From Leucobacter chromiireducens subsp. solipictus (GTDB taxonomy: Bacteria > Actinomycetota > Actinomycetes > Actinomycetales > Microbacteriaceae), in assembly GCF_016758195.1 (NCBI RefSeq), contig NZ_QYAC01000003.1, positions 186,001 through 250,000 on the forward strand: a stretch of DNA of 64,000 nt. Direction: 5' to 3'. Shown piece by piece: positions 42,900-51,453 of the stretch. Below the pieces are notes generated by a model, which was given only the letters and a program-made list of their open reading frames with translations, was not told where the DNA came from and did no database searches. How positions within the stretch are numbered: position 1 is the stretch's first letter; each line of letters begins with the position of its first letter. The position numbers were made by a program, and so were the translations under genes.

Positions 42900-44339
42900 C
42901 TAAACGCGAGCGTACGCCGTGAGCGGCTGCTCGAGCAGGTCGACGACCGCGCGCAGGAAGCCCGCGGCGTACCCGCCGTCGCAGACGCGGTGATCGAACA
43001 CGAGGGAGAGTTGCGTGATCCGGCGCGCCACGATCTCGCCGTCCACGACCCACGGCCGCTCGATGATCCGCCCGATGCCGAGGATCGCGACGTTCGGGGT
43101 GTTGATGATCGCCGCGGACCCATCGACGCCGAAGCCGCCGTAGTTGTTGACGGTGAAGGTCGAATCGCGCATCAGCTCCGGCGGGGTGCGCCCGTCGCGC
43201 GCGGTCACCGCGAGCTCGCGCAGTGCGCGGTCGAGGCCCCGGAGATCGAGGGTGTCCGCGCGCGGGATCATGGGCACCATGAGGCCGCGCGCCGTGTCGA
43301 CCGCGACGCCGAGGTTCACGCCGTCAAACTGTGCGAGCTCCTCGCCGTCCCCCACGATGCGCGAGGCGAGCAGCGGGAAACGCTCGAGTGCGAGCAGCAC
43401 GTAGCGGGCGAACAGCGCCGTGACCGATGGGGCCTTCTCGCCCGGCGCAGCCATCTGGGGGCGAAGCTCCCAGAGCTGCGTCACGTCGACGTCCACCCAC
43501 ACGGTCGCCTCGGGGATTTCGCTGCGGCTCCGGCTGAGCGTGGCGCTGACCGCCTTCCGGAGCGGTGAGAAGCGCTCGCGCTGGATCTCCCGGAGCGGGC
43601 CCGTGGGCCTGGCCGCGGTGGTGCCCGCCGCATCCGCGCCCGACGCCTGCGGTGCGGGGGAGACCGCTGGTGCCGTGCGCGCGGCCTCCGCGGCGCGCAG
43701 CACGTCGGCGCGGGTGACCGCCCCGTCGCTGCCGGTCGGCGGCACGGTGCGGGGGTCGATCCCGAGCTCGCGGGCAAGCCGGCGCACGATGGGCGAGCGC
43801 ACCGCGACCGGGCGGCCCGGGGCGGCGGCGGCCGGTGCCGCGGCCGGTGCGGGTGCTGCCGCGGCCGGTGCTGCTGCGGCCGGTGCTGGCACCGCCGGCG
43901 CCGCCGCTGCCGGAGTCGTTGTCGGCGCCGCAGCGCGGGGTGCGGCCGATCCGGCGCGGCGCCGGCGGCCCTTCGCGGGGCCCGCCCCGGTGCCGTAGCC
44001 GATCAAGACGTTGCCGGATCCGGCCTGCTCCTCCGCGCGATACGCCTCCTTCTCCGCGGCGTGTGCGGCTGGAGCGGCGGCGTCGGTGGCGGCGTCGGAT
44101 CCGTCGTTCACCTCGATGACGGGGGCCCCGGTGAAGATCGTGCCGCCCTCTTCGCCGTGCAGCGCGAGCACGGTGCCCGCGTACGGGGTGGGGAGATCCA
44201 CGATGCTCTTCGCGGTCTCCACCTCGGCGATCACCTGGTCGAGGGCGATCTCGTCGCCGACCGCGACGGCCCAGCGCACGAGCACGGCCTCCGTGAGGCC
44301 CTCGCCCAGGTCCGGCAGGGTGAAGGTCTGCGTGGTCAT
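42900..44339 (-). CDS. bkdC: Branched-chain 2-oxoacid dehydrogenase E2 (dihydrolipoyl acyltransferase)
   Basis: The 479-residue protein has one N-terminal lipoyl domain with the lipoylated Lys in EVETAKSIVDLPTPYAG, an Ala/Pro linker, a peripheral-subunit-binding domain (RSPIVRRLARELGIDPRTVP), a second linker, and a catalytic domain ending in FDHRVCDGGYAAGF with the catalytic His. It transfers the acyl group to CoA. The ATG overlaps the E1-beta stop as ATGA. A pyruvate-type complex is less likely given the two-subunit E1 and the Lrp neighbour. Confidence 0.9.
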   Translation of the reverse strand: MTTQTFTLPDLGEGLTEAVLVRWAVAVGDEIALDQVIAEVETAKSIVDLPTPYAGTVLALHGEEGGTIFTGAPVIEVNDGSDAATDAAAPAAHAAEKEAYRAEEQAGSGNVLIGYGTGAGPAKGRRRRAGSAAPRAAAPTTTPAAAAPAVPAPAAAAPAAAAPAPAAAPAAAAPGRPVAVRSPIVRRLARELGIDPRTVPPTGSDGAVTRADVLRAAEAARTAPAVSPAPQASGADAAGTTAARPTGPLREIQRERFSPLRKAVSATLSRSRSEIPEATVWVDVDVTQLWELRPQMAAPGEKAPSVTALFARYVLLALERFPLLASRIVGDGEELAQFDGVNLGVAVDTARGLMVPMIPRADTLDLRGLDRALRELAVTARDGRTPPELMRDSTFTVNNYGGFGVDGSAAIINTPNVAILGIGRIIERPWVVDGEIVARRITQLSLVFDHRVCDGGYAAGFLRAVVDLLEQPLTAYARV

Positions 44340-45397
44340 CGTGCGTCCTCCCAGTGCAGGGTGTCGATCGCGTCCATGACCCGATCCACATCGGGCAGGT
44401 TCCAATGCTCGAACTTGGGTGAGGGGAAGGGGACGTCGAAGCCCGCGACCTTCCGTACGGGGGCTTCCAGGTACTCGAAGCACTGCTCAAACACGCGCGC
44501 CTGGATCTCGGAGGCGACGCTCGCGAAGCCGGGGGCTTCGGCGATCACCATGGCCCGGCCGGTGCTGCGGACGGCGTCCATCACGGTGGCGTCGTCGAAG
44601 GGGGTGAGCGTGCGAACGTCAACCACCTGCACGCTGCGGCCCTCGGCCTCGGCCGCCTCGGCGGCGGCCATCGCGACGGAGAGCGACGGCCCGTAGCTGA
44701 TGAGCGTGAGATCGGTGCCCTCGCGCACCACCTGCGCCTGTCGCAGCTCGGCGACGATCGAGGTGTCGACCGGACCCTTCGACCAGTAGAGCTTCTTCGG
44801 TTCCATGAAGATCACGGGATCCGGCGATGCGATGGCCGCGCGCAGCAGCGAGTACGCGTCCTGCGGGGTTGCGGGGGAGACCACGGTGAGGCCCGGGGTG
44901 TGCGCGTAGTACGCCTCGGAGGAGTCGCAGTGGTGCTCGACGCCGCCGATGCCGCCGCCGTAGGGGATCCGAACCACGATGGGCATGCGGGTGGCCCCCT
45001 TGGTGCGGTTGCCGAGCTTCGCGACGTGGCTCACGACCTGCTCGAACGCCGGGAACGCGAAGGCGTCGAACTGCATCTCGACGACCGGGATCATGCCGTT
45101 CATGGCCATGCCAACCGCGGATCCCATGATGCCGGACTCCGCGAGCGGGGTGTCGAAGCAGCGGTCCTCGCCGAAGCGCTCGGTGAGACCGTCCGTGATC
45201 CGGAACACGCCGCCGAGCGCCCCCACGTCCTCGCCGAAGATGAGGACGCGGCCGTCTTCTTCGAGCGCGTCTGCGAGTGCACGGTTGAGCGCCGCCGCCA
45301 TGGTCATGGTCTCGACCTGGGACCCTGGCGCCGCGTCGGATGCGCCCGCACGCTGCGGGGCTGCGGTGGGTGCGGGGGTGAGGGTTGCGGTGCTCAT
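44336..45397 (-). CDS. bkdB: Branched-chain 2-oxoacid dehydrogenase E1 beta subunit
   Basis: The 353-residue transketolase-type subunit has FGEDVGALGGVFRITDGL, DTPLAESGIMGSAVGMAMNG and EMQFDAFAFPAFEQVVSHVA, all E1-beta hallmarks. With the alpha subunit it decarboxylates 2-oxoacids from Val, Leu and Ile using thiamine diphosphate. ATG overlaps the E1-alpha stop. Confidence 0.92.
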   Translation of the reverse strand: MSTATLTPAPTAAPQRAGASDAAPGSQVETMTMAAALNRALADALEEDGRVLIFGEDVGALGGVFRITDGLTERFGEDRCFDTPLAESGIMGSAVGMAMNGMIPVVEMQFDAFAFPAFEQVVSHVAKLGNRTKGATRMPIVVRIPYGGGIGGVEHHCDSSEAYYAHTPGLTVVSPATPQDAYSLLRAAIASPDPVIFMEPKKLYWSKGPVDTSIVAELRQAQVVREGTDLTLISYGPSLSVAMAAAEAAEAEGRSVQVVDVRTLTPFDDATVMDAVRSTGRAMVIAEAPGFASVASEIQARVFEQCFEYLEAPVRKVAGFDVPFPSPKFEHWNLPDVDRVMDAIDTLHWEDAR

Positions 45398-46503
45398 GCG
45401 TCGGCCTCCGTACGGCTGATCTCGTCCTGCAGGGTGTGCCACTGGGCGTCGAGGCTCGCGGGGCGCTCTGCGAAGACATGGGTGAAGAGGTCCTCGGGAG
45501 AGACCACGGGCTCGGCGTGCATCGCCTCGCGGAGTTCGGCTGCGGTGCGCTCGGCGGCCTCGGCGAACTCGGCCTCGAGTTCCTCGGTGAGCGCGCCGCG
45601 GTCACGCAGCAGGGTGCGGACGCGGTCCAGCGGATCGCGCTCGGTCCACGCCTGCACGGCCTCGTGCTCGCGGTAGCGCGTATCGTCGTCCGCGTTGGTG
45701 TGCGCGAGCATGCGGTAGGTGTGCGCTTCGACGAGGCTCGGGCCGTCGCCGCGACGGGCGCGATCGACGGCCTCGCCGAGCACCGAGAGGAGCGCGGCCA
45801 CGTCGTTGCCGTCGACCCGTTGGCCGGGCATGCCGTAGCCGATCGCCTTGTGGGCCAGCGACGGCGCGGCGGTCTGCCGCGACAGCGGCACCGAGATCGC
45901 GAATTCGTTGTTCTGGATGAAGAACACGACGGCGAGGCCGAAGACGGCGGCGAAGTTCATCGCCTCATGGAAGTCGCCCTCGCTCGTGGCACCGTCGCCG
46001 CACATCGCGAGCACGACGGTGTCCTCACCGCGCAGCTTTGCCGCGTGGGCGAAGCCGACGGCGTGCAGCAGCTGGGTGGCAAGCGGCGTCGCCTGCGGGG
46101 CGACCCGGCGCTCGTGGGGATCGTAGCCGGAGTGCCAGTCGCCGCGCAGCAGGACCATGGTGTCCTCGGCGGCAACGCCGCGAGTGATCACGGAGACGGA
46201 GTCCCGGTACGTCGGGAAGAGCCAGTCGGTGTCTTCGAGCACCTGGGCCGCGGCGATCTGGCACGCTTCCTGGCCGTTCGAGGAGGGGTACACGGCGAGG
46301 CGGCCCTGGCGCACGAGGGCGTTGCACTGGTCGTTGATCCGGCGGCCGGCGACGAGGGCGGCGTAGGCGCGGGTGAGCGCGCCATCGTCGGGGGTCGCGT
46401 ACGCGGTGTCGGGGGTGTGGTCACCGGCGGGGGTGACGAGCTGCACCGGGACGTCCCGGGGCAGGAGAGCGGTGGCCTCAGCGGACACTCTGGATTGAGA
46501 CAT
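45394..46503 (-). CDS. bkdA: Branched-chain 2-oxoacid dehydrogenase E1 alpha subunit
   Basis: The 369-residue subunit carries the thiamine diphosphate motif GDGATSEGDFHEAMN ending in IQNN, and the phosphorylation-loop-like region YRMLAHTNADDDTRYRE. It binds the cofactor jointly with E1 beta. First gene of the leftward bkd operon, divergent from an Lrp/AsnC gene that probably controls it. No E3 (lpd) gene is in this operon. Confidence 0.92.
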   Translation of the reverse strand: MSQSRVSAEATALLPRDVPVQLVTPAGDHTPDTAYATPDDGALTRAYAALVAGRRINDQCNALVRQGRLAVYPSSNGQEACQIAAAQVLEDTDWLFPTYRDSVSVITRGVAAEDTMVLLRGDWHSGYDPHERRVAPQATPLATQLLHAVGFAHAAKLRGEDTVVLAMCGDGATSEGDFHEAMNFAAVFGLAVVFFIQNNEFAISVPLSRQTAAPSLAHKAIGYGMPGQRVDGNDVAALLSVLGEAVDRARRGDGPSLVEAHTYRMLAHTNADDDTRYREHEAVQAWTERDPLDRVRTLLRDRGALTEELEAEFAEAAERTAAELREAMHAEPVVSPEDLFTHVFAERPASLDAQWHTLQDEISRTEADA

Positions 46504-46612
46504 CGGCTCCTCCTTGAGCTAGCGCGCACTCCCTGGTGAACGGAGGCGCAGTGGTGGTGCCCCTTACCGTAGCGATTGTCTTGATTCGCCGCGGCTTCGG
46601 TGGACATTTCAT

Positions 46613-46622
46613 GCAAATTTGC
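46613..46622. promoter_or_regulatory. GCAAATTTGC palindrome, candidate Lrp/BkdR site
   Basis: A perfect 10-bp palindrome with TTTC/GAAA flanks, between bkdA and the Lrp gene in the only AT-rich part of the gap. AT-rich inverted repeats suit Lrp/AsnC regulators. Confidence 0.5.
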
Positions 46623-46678
46623 GCGGAAAAGTGTACGATTGGTCATGCAATGACGCGAATCGCCGAGACGGGAGTGGC

Positions 46679-47149
46679 ATGGAACTGGACGAGACGGACC
46701 GGGCGATTATCGAGGTGCTCCGCAGCGACGCGCGAGCCTCAATGACCACGCTGGCCGAGGAGGTGCACATCTCGCGCGCGGGGGCTCACGCGCGGGTGAA
46801 ACGACTCCGCGATTCGGGGGTCATTACGGGCTTCACCGTGCGCACCGATCCCGTCAGATTTGGGCAGCACGCCTCCGCGTATGTGACGCTCTCCGTGGAG
46901 CAGCCCGCCTGGCAGGACGTGCGCGCGCGGCTGATGCGGATCCCCGAGGTCGAGCACATCGCGCTCGTCGGCGGCGAGTTCGATGTGCTGCTGCTCGTGC
47001 GGGCACGGGACAATCGTGACCTGCGCCGCGTGGTGCTCGAGGAGGTGCAGGCGATCCCCTCCGTGCGGACGTCGCGAACCCTGTTGATCTTCGAAGACTT
47101 CCCCAACCTCCCGGCGGGTGAACGCCGAGCCGCGGCTCTGAATTCCTGA
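46679..47149 (+). CDS. Lrp/AsnC-family regulator, probably of bkd
   Basis: The 156-residue protein has an N-terminal helix-turn-helix (IIEVLRSDARASMTTLAEEV, HISRAGAHARVKRLRDSGVI) and a C-terminal RAM/AsnC ligand domain (VEHIALVGGEFDVLLLVRAR). It faces bkdA, and Lrp-type BkdR activates or represses bkd genes in response to branched-chain amino or oxo acids. ATG 46679 has a weak ribosome site. Confidence 0.88.
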   Translation: MELDETDRAIIEVLRSDARASMTTLAEEVHISRAGAHARVKRLRDSGVITGFTVRTDPVRFGQHASAYVTLSVEQPAWQDVRARLMRIPEVEHIALVGGEFDVLLLVRARDNRDLRRVVLEEVQAIPSVRTSRTLLIFEDFPNLPAGERRAAALNS

Positions 47150-47204
47150 TCCGCAGACTTGTTTCCCGCCCCGACTCGAACACGTCGGCGAGCCGGGACG
47201 ATTG

Positions 47205-47232
47205 TTGCTGCTCAGCCGGGGCCATGTACACT
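47205..47232 (+). promoter_or_regulatory. Promoter of the MHS symporter gene
   Basis: TTGCTG (47205-47210) and TACACT (47227-47232) stand 16 bp apart. The PaaR-like palindrome follows immediately, so a bound repressor would block transcription start. Confidence 0.5.
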
Positions 47233-47242
47233 CGGAAACAGT

Positions 47243-47254
47243 CCGACCGGTCGG
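47243..47254. promoter_or_regulatory. PaaR-like palindrome before the MHS symporter gene
   Basis: CCGACCGGTCGG, part of GTCCGACCGGTCGGTCAG, is a perfect 12-bp palindrome sharing the CCGACCGNTC core of the paaJ site. It lies just downstream of the -10. Confidence 0.6.
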
Positions 47255-47291
47255 TCAGGATTTCGCGGGGGATATGAACGATGGAGTTCCT

Positions 47292-48635
47292 ATGACAACT
47301 ACTGCCCAGGTGAGCGCCAGCTCGCGTCGCACCGAAGAGCGGCGTGTGCTCGCCGGAACGGTGGTCGGGACCACGATCGAGTGGTACGACTTCTTCATTT
47401 ACGCGCAGGCGGCCGGTGCCGTCTTCGCCACGCTGTATTTCGCTCCGGCGGGGGAAACCGTGGGTCAGGTCGTGTCCTGGGCCTCGCTCGGCATTTCCTT
47501 CCTGTTCCGGCCGCTCGGCGCGATCGTCGCCGGCCACCTGGGTGACCGGCTCGGCCGGAAGCGGATGCTTGTCCTCACGCTCGTCATGATGGGCGTCGCC
47601 ACTGCGTTGATCGGCGTGCTGCCGACCTACGCGCAGATCGGGATCGCGGCCCCCGTGCTCTTGATCCTGCTCCGCGTGCTGCAGGGCTTCTCCGCGGGCG
47701 GCGAGTGGGGCGGTGCCGCGCTCATGTCCGTCGAGCACGCACCGAAGGGCAAGCGCGGCTTCTTCGGGGCCTACCCGCAGATCGGGGTGCCACTGGGCAT
47801 GATTCTCGCCACCGCGAGCATGTGGGTCATCACCACGGTGCTCACCGAGGAGCAGTTCCTGTCCTGGGGCTGGCGGATCCCGTTCCTGCTGTCGATCCTG
47901 CTGATCGTGGTGGGCTACTTCATCCGCCGCACGGTCGAGGAATCGCCCGTGTTCAAGGAGCTTCAGGAGCGCAAGGGCGAGTCGCAGGCCCCCATCAAGG
48001 TCCTGTTCACGAAGCACACCCGCGAGGTCATCCTCGCGGCGCTGATCTTCATCGCGAACAACGCCGCCGGCTACCTGTTGATCGCGTTCTTCTCGACCTA
48101 CGCAACGCGCCCCGTGGAGGCGGGCGGCCTCGGCCTGGAGCGCCCACCCGTGCTGCTCGCCACGACCCTGGCCTCGTTTGGCTGGCTGATCTTCACCCTG
48201 TACGGCGGAATCCTGTCCGACCGGATCGGGCGCGTGCGCACCTTCCAGATCGGCTACGTCCTGCTCGGCCTCTGGGCGATCCCCATGTGGTTCATGATCG
48301 ACACCGGCAACATCGTGATGTACTTCGCCGCGCTGTTCATCATGACGATCGGCCTGGGCCTCTCCTACGGCCCGCAGGCCTCGCTGTACGCGGAGATGTT
48401 CCCCGCCGACGTGCGCTACTCCGGCGTCTCGATCGGCTACGCGATCGGCGCGATCTTTGGCGGCGCCTTCGCCCCGATGATCGCCGACCTCGTGTTCGGT
48501 GCCACCGGGGCGTCGTGGACGATCGGCGCCTACATCCTGGGCGTCACGATCATCTCGCTGGTCGCGGTGTCGCTGGTGAAGGAGCCGAAGGGCGTGAACC
48601 TCCACACCCAGACGACGGACGTCGTCACGCCGTAG
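47292..48635 (+). CDS. MFS metabolite:H+ symporter (MHS family)
   Basis: This 447-residue protein has 12 expected membrane segments and the MHS-family motifs GTTIEWYDFFIYAQAAG (helix 1), LFRPLGAIVAGHLGDRLGRK, and LRVLQGFSAGGEWGGAALM. The family imports organic acids such as ketoglutarate, proline or shikimate, and aromatic acids. A PaaR-like palindrome in front suggests uptake of phenylacetate or a precursor. ATG 47292 follows GGAG; an ATG at 47274 is possible. Confidence 0.9.
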   Translation: MTTTAQVSASSRRTEERRVLAGTVVGTTIEWYDFFIYAQAAGAVFATLYFAPAGETVGQVVSWASLGISFLFRPLGAIVAGHLGDRLGRKRMLVLTLVMMGVATALIGVLPTYAQIGIAAPVLLILLRVLQGFSAGGEWGGAALMSVEHAPKGKRGFFGAYPQIGVPLGMILATASMWVITTVLTEEQFLSWGWRIPFLLSILLIVVGYFIRRTVEESPVFKELQERKGESQAPIKVLFTKHTREVILAALIFIANNAAGYLLIAFFSTYATRPVEAGGLGLERPPVLLATTLASFGWLIFTLYGGILSDRIGRVRTFQIGYVLLGLWAIPMWFMIDTGNIVMYFAALFIMTIGLGLSYGPQASLYAEMFPADVRYSGVSIGYAIGAIFGGAFAPMIADLVFGATGASWTIGAYILGVTIISLVAVSLVKEPKGVNLHTQTTDVVTP

Positions 48636-48677
48636 CCCCGCGCGCGGGATCCGCCCCGATTCCGCGCTCCGCGAACC

Positions 48678-48711
48678 ACTCATGCCGCCGCACTAGTGTG
48701 GCGGCATGAGT
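48678..48711. promoter_or_regulatory. 34-bp inverted repeat over the YbaK-like gene start
   Basis: The repeat is complementary along its length except for one base pair, which becomes G-U in RNA. It includes the start ATG (48706-48708) and the -10 TAGTGT (48694-48699). If transcription starts at the ATG as a leaderless mRNA, the repeat acts at the DNA level, as an operator. Confidence 0.55.
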
Positions 48712-49197
48712 GTTTCTGAAGTGCCGCGCCTGGCGGCAGACGACGCCGCGGCGCGGGGACTGGCCATCGAGTTCGTCGCTCGGCAGGAACAGGGCCCGCC
48801 CGTGGACGGACGGGTCGGTGGCGTGCGCGTCGCGAAAACCGTGGTGGTGCAGCGCGGCGACGAGTTTGTGTTCGTCATCACCGATCTGGCCGCGCGTTTT
48901 TCCTGGCCGAAGCTCCGCGCTGTGCTCGGCGTCAACCGGGTGTCCCTCCCGACCGCCGAGGAGGTGCTCGCCGCGACGGGCTACGCACGCGGGTCGATCT
49001 CACCGATCGGCGCGCACACCCCGTGGCCCGTCGTGATCGACGCCGGACTGCGCGGCGAACGCATCGCCGTCGGATCCGGCTCGCATGGCTGGGCCGTGCT
49101 CGTCGAGGCGGATGCGCTCGCGCGGGCCTACGGGGCGACCGTGGCGGATGTGGTGCCGGATCCGGACACCGCGGGGGAGCCCGCGGCCGCGAAGTAG
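48706..49197 (+). CDS. YbaK/EbsC-family aminoacyl-tRNA deacylase
   Basis: The 163-residue protein has VGGVRVAKTVVVQRGDEFVF with the catalytic-type Lys, ATGYARGSISPIG, and VVIDAGLRGERIAVGSGSHG, the YbaK/ProX core. The family removes misacylated amino acids (Cys, Ala, Pro or Ser) from tRNA. TAGTGT lies six bases before the ATG, suggesting a leaderless mRNA. Its last 70 bases overlap the 3' end of the convergent carbonic anhydrase gene. Confidence 0.88.
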   Translation: MSVSEVPRLAADDAAARGLAIEFVARQEQGPPVDGRVGGVRVAKTVVVQRGDEFVFVITDLAARFSWPKLRAVLGVNRVSLPTAEEVLAATGYARGSISPIGAHTPWPVVIDAGLRGERIAVGSGSHGWAVLVEADALARAYGATVADVVPDPDTAGEPAAAK

Positions 49198-50039
49198 CCG
49201 AGCGCGGCCTCGCGCAGCGTCTCCTGCAGCTCCGCATCGTCCTGCGCCGCATTCCGCAGGCCCGGCTCCCAGCCGCCCGAGCGCATCAGTCCGACGGTGC
49301 GCTGCGTGAGGTCGTAGACGCCGAACGCGGCGGCACGACCGAGGTTCTGGGCGACGACATTGGCGCTGAGCGCGGCATTCGCGATCGCGCTGAGACCGAT
49401 CAGGGCCTCGCGCAGCCGCGGCGAATCCGCGGCCGCAAGGAAGGTGGCGGTTCCCGTGACCTGCTGCAGCGCGTGGGCGGCCAAGCGGACGCTGCCGAAG
49501 AGCGAGTCGACGATCTCGCGCAGCGGCGCGAGGCGAGCCACCTCCGGATACGTGTCGGGGTAGAGCAGGGCGTCCACGGCCGCGGTCACCGCACCGCACT
49601 GCGAGTGCCCGATTACCGTGAATAGCTGCACGCGCGGCAGGTGGGCCGCGGCGTAGTGCAGGCTCCCGAGACACTCGGCCCCCGGCACGTTGCCCGCGAT
49701 CCGGACCACGAACAGGTCGTTGGCGCCGCGCCCCAGCGCGAGCTCGATCGGCACCCGCGCGTCCGAGCAGCTCAGCACCGCCGCAAACGGTTCCTGATTC
49801 AGGATCCCGTCCTCGTCGGACGCGTTGACGAAGCCGAGCGCTTCCGGGTCGAGCCGCATCTCGATGTCGCCGCCCGTGGTGCCCAGGGCCCCGAAGCCGA
49901 GGCTGCCCTCGTTGAGGAGCGTGCGCGCCTCCTCCGGGGTGTGCGCCTCAACCGGTGCGGGACGGTCGGAGTGCGCGATCCAGCGGATCTGCAAGACATT
50001 GTCGGCGCTGCCGGAATTCGGATGCGGTGTGTCCCCCAT
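49128..50039 (-). CDS. Beta-class carbonic anhydrase
   Basis: The 303-residue protein has the zinc-binding CSDARVPIELALG and GHSQCGAVTAAVD motifs of beta carbonic anhydrases, which interconvert CO2 and bicarbonate. It has a ~90-residue N-terminal extension (SLGFGALGTTGGDIEMRLDP included) and a ~40-residue C-terminal tail. TACGAT (50046-50051, minus strand) ends six bases before the ATG, so the mRNA is probably leaderless. Confidence 0.87.
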   Translation of the reverse strand: MGDTPHPNSGSADNVLQIRWIAHSDRPAPVEAHTPEEARTLLNEGSLGFGALGTTGGDIEMRLDPEALGFVNASDEDGILNQEPFAAVLSCSDARVPIELALGRGANDLFVVRIAGNVPGAECLGSLHYAAAHLPRVQLFTVIGHSQCGAVTAAVDALLYPDTYPEVARLAPLREIVDSLFGSVRLAAHALQQVTGTATFLAAADSPRLREALIGLSAIANAALSANVVAQNLGRAAAFGVYDLTQRTVGLMRSGGWEPGLRNAAQDDAELQETLREAALGYFAAAGSPAVSGSGTTSATVAP

Positions 50040-50129
50040 GTCTGCATCGTACGGGGAAGCGCGACCCGTGGCTAGACTGGCGACGGTCGCGGGGTTCACG
50101 CCCGCGTGGGAACTGCAGGAGGCACGCGC

Positions 50130-51305
50130 ATGACCGATCGGGAAACTCGCCACCGGGAGCTCGCAGAGCGGTTTCTGCCGGACGCCCTGATCGAGCGGAT
50201 CCGGCAGCGGGCGGCTGAAACCGACCGCGAGAACACGTTTTTCACCGAGGACCTCGCCGAACTGCGGGAACACGGGTATCTCACCGTATTCGTGCCCGAG
50301 GAGTTCGGCGGCCCCGGCCTGACGCTGCACGAGGTCTCGCGGCTCCAGCAGCGGCTCGCCACGGCGGCGCCGGGAACGGCGCTCGCGGTGAACATGCACC
50401 TGATGTGCACGGGCGTGGCGCTCGCCATGCGGGAGCGCGGAGATCGCGCGCTCGACCACGTGTTCGCCGAGGCGATGGCGGGCGAGATCTTCGCGTTCGG
50501 GATCAGCGAGCCCGGCAACGACTGGGTGCTGAGCGACTCCCGCTCTGAGGCTGTCCCGCAGGAGGACGGCGGCTACCGGATTACCGGCACGAAGATCTTC
50601 ACCTCGCTCTCGCCGGTCTGGACGCGACTGCTGACTCACGGTGTGGACCGCAGCGATCCGGCAGATCCGGTGCTGGTGTTTGGCTTCCTGGAGCGAGCCG
50701 CGCCGGGGATCACGGTCTCGGATCGCTGGGACGTGCTCGGGATGCGGGCCTCGCAGAGCCGCGCGACCCGCCTGGATGACGTGCCGATGGCGGCGGATCG
50801 CGTGGTGCGGCGGCTGCCGGTGGGCCCGCAGCCGGACCTCCTGCCCTTCGCGATCGCCGCGAACTTCCAGCTGCTGATCGCTTCCGTGTACGCCGGGGTG
50901 GCGCGGCGGGCGCTCGACGTTGCGGCCGAGGGGCTCCGGAAGCGCACGTCGGCACAGCGCGGGACGACGCTCGCCGAGGTGCCCGAGTCGCGGGTGCGCC
51001 TCGCGGACGCCCACCTCGACTTCCTCGTGGTACCCGCGCTGCTCGACTCGGTCACGCGCGACTTCGACGAGCTCGTGGACCACGGTTCCGGGTGGTCGCC
51101 GCGACTGGTGGGCGCGCGCCTGCACGCCACGTCGGCCGCGCGGCGTATGGCCGAGGTCGCGCTCCAGTGCGCGGGCGGATCCGGCTTCGACAACGGCCAC
51201 GAGGCGAGTCGCCTGTATCGGGACGCCGCGGCGGGCATGTTCCACCCGCCGGCCGCCGACGCCGCGCGCCCGCTGTTCGCCGCGGCGCTGCTCGACGAGG
51301 CGTAG
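50130..51305 (+). CDS. Acyl-CoA dehydrogenase-family flavoprotein
   Basis: The 391-residue protein has LREHGYLTVFVPEEFGGPGL, FAFGISEPGNDWVLSDSRSE (FAD segment), YRITGTKIFTSLSP, and a C-terminal helical domain (EVALQCAGGSGFDNGHEASR). It lacks an obvious catalytic Glu at the usual place, so it may be a monooxygenase-like or sulfur-acid relative of the family. ATG 50130 follows GGAGG. Stands alone, upstream of the repeat array. Confidence 0.82.
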   Translation: MTDRETRHRELAERFLPDALIERIRQRAAETDRENTFFTEDLAELREHGYLTVFVPEEFGGPGLTLHEVSRLQQRLATAAPGTALAVNMHLMCTGVALAMRERGDRALDHVFAEAMAGEIFAFGISEPGNDWVLSDSRSEAVPQEDGGYRITGTKIFTSLSPVWTRLLTHGVDRSDPADPVLVFGFLERAAPGITVSDRWDVLGMRASQSRATRLDDVPMAADRVVRRLPVGPQPDLLPFAIAANFQLLIASVYAGVARRALDVAAEGLRKRTSAQRGTTLAEVPESRVRLADAHLDFLVVPALLDSVTRDFDELVDHGSGWSPRLVGARLHATSAARRMAEVALQCAGGSGFDNGHEASRLYRDAAAGMFHPPAADAARPLFAAALLDEA

Positions 51306-51453
51306 GGCCGGCGCCGCCGGGCGCGGCTGCCTGGCGTCGCCGGGCCTGCCTGCTTGGCTGGTGCCTGCCTGGCAGGCCGCCGGGTGCTGCCAGCTTGCCT
51401 GCCTGGCACCTGCCTGGCACTGCCTGCCTGGCGCTCAGGACCCCCGGACCCTC
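51306..51453 (+). repeat. Degenerate GCCTGCCTGG-type repeats upstream of the array
   Basis: Short, irregular GCCTGCCTGGCA-like units recur here. Nothing else is visible in this part of the 1.2-kb gene-free stretch. Confidence 0.5.

Noticed and set aside
47160..47200. Possible tRNA-like segment after the Lrp gene
   Set aside because: No acceptor, anticodon or T-arm pairing could be drawn.
46854..48683. 609-codon frame antisense to the Lrp and MHS genes
   Set aside because: It runs opposite to two recognisable proteins and has no family motif.
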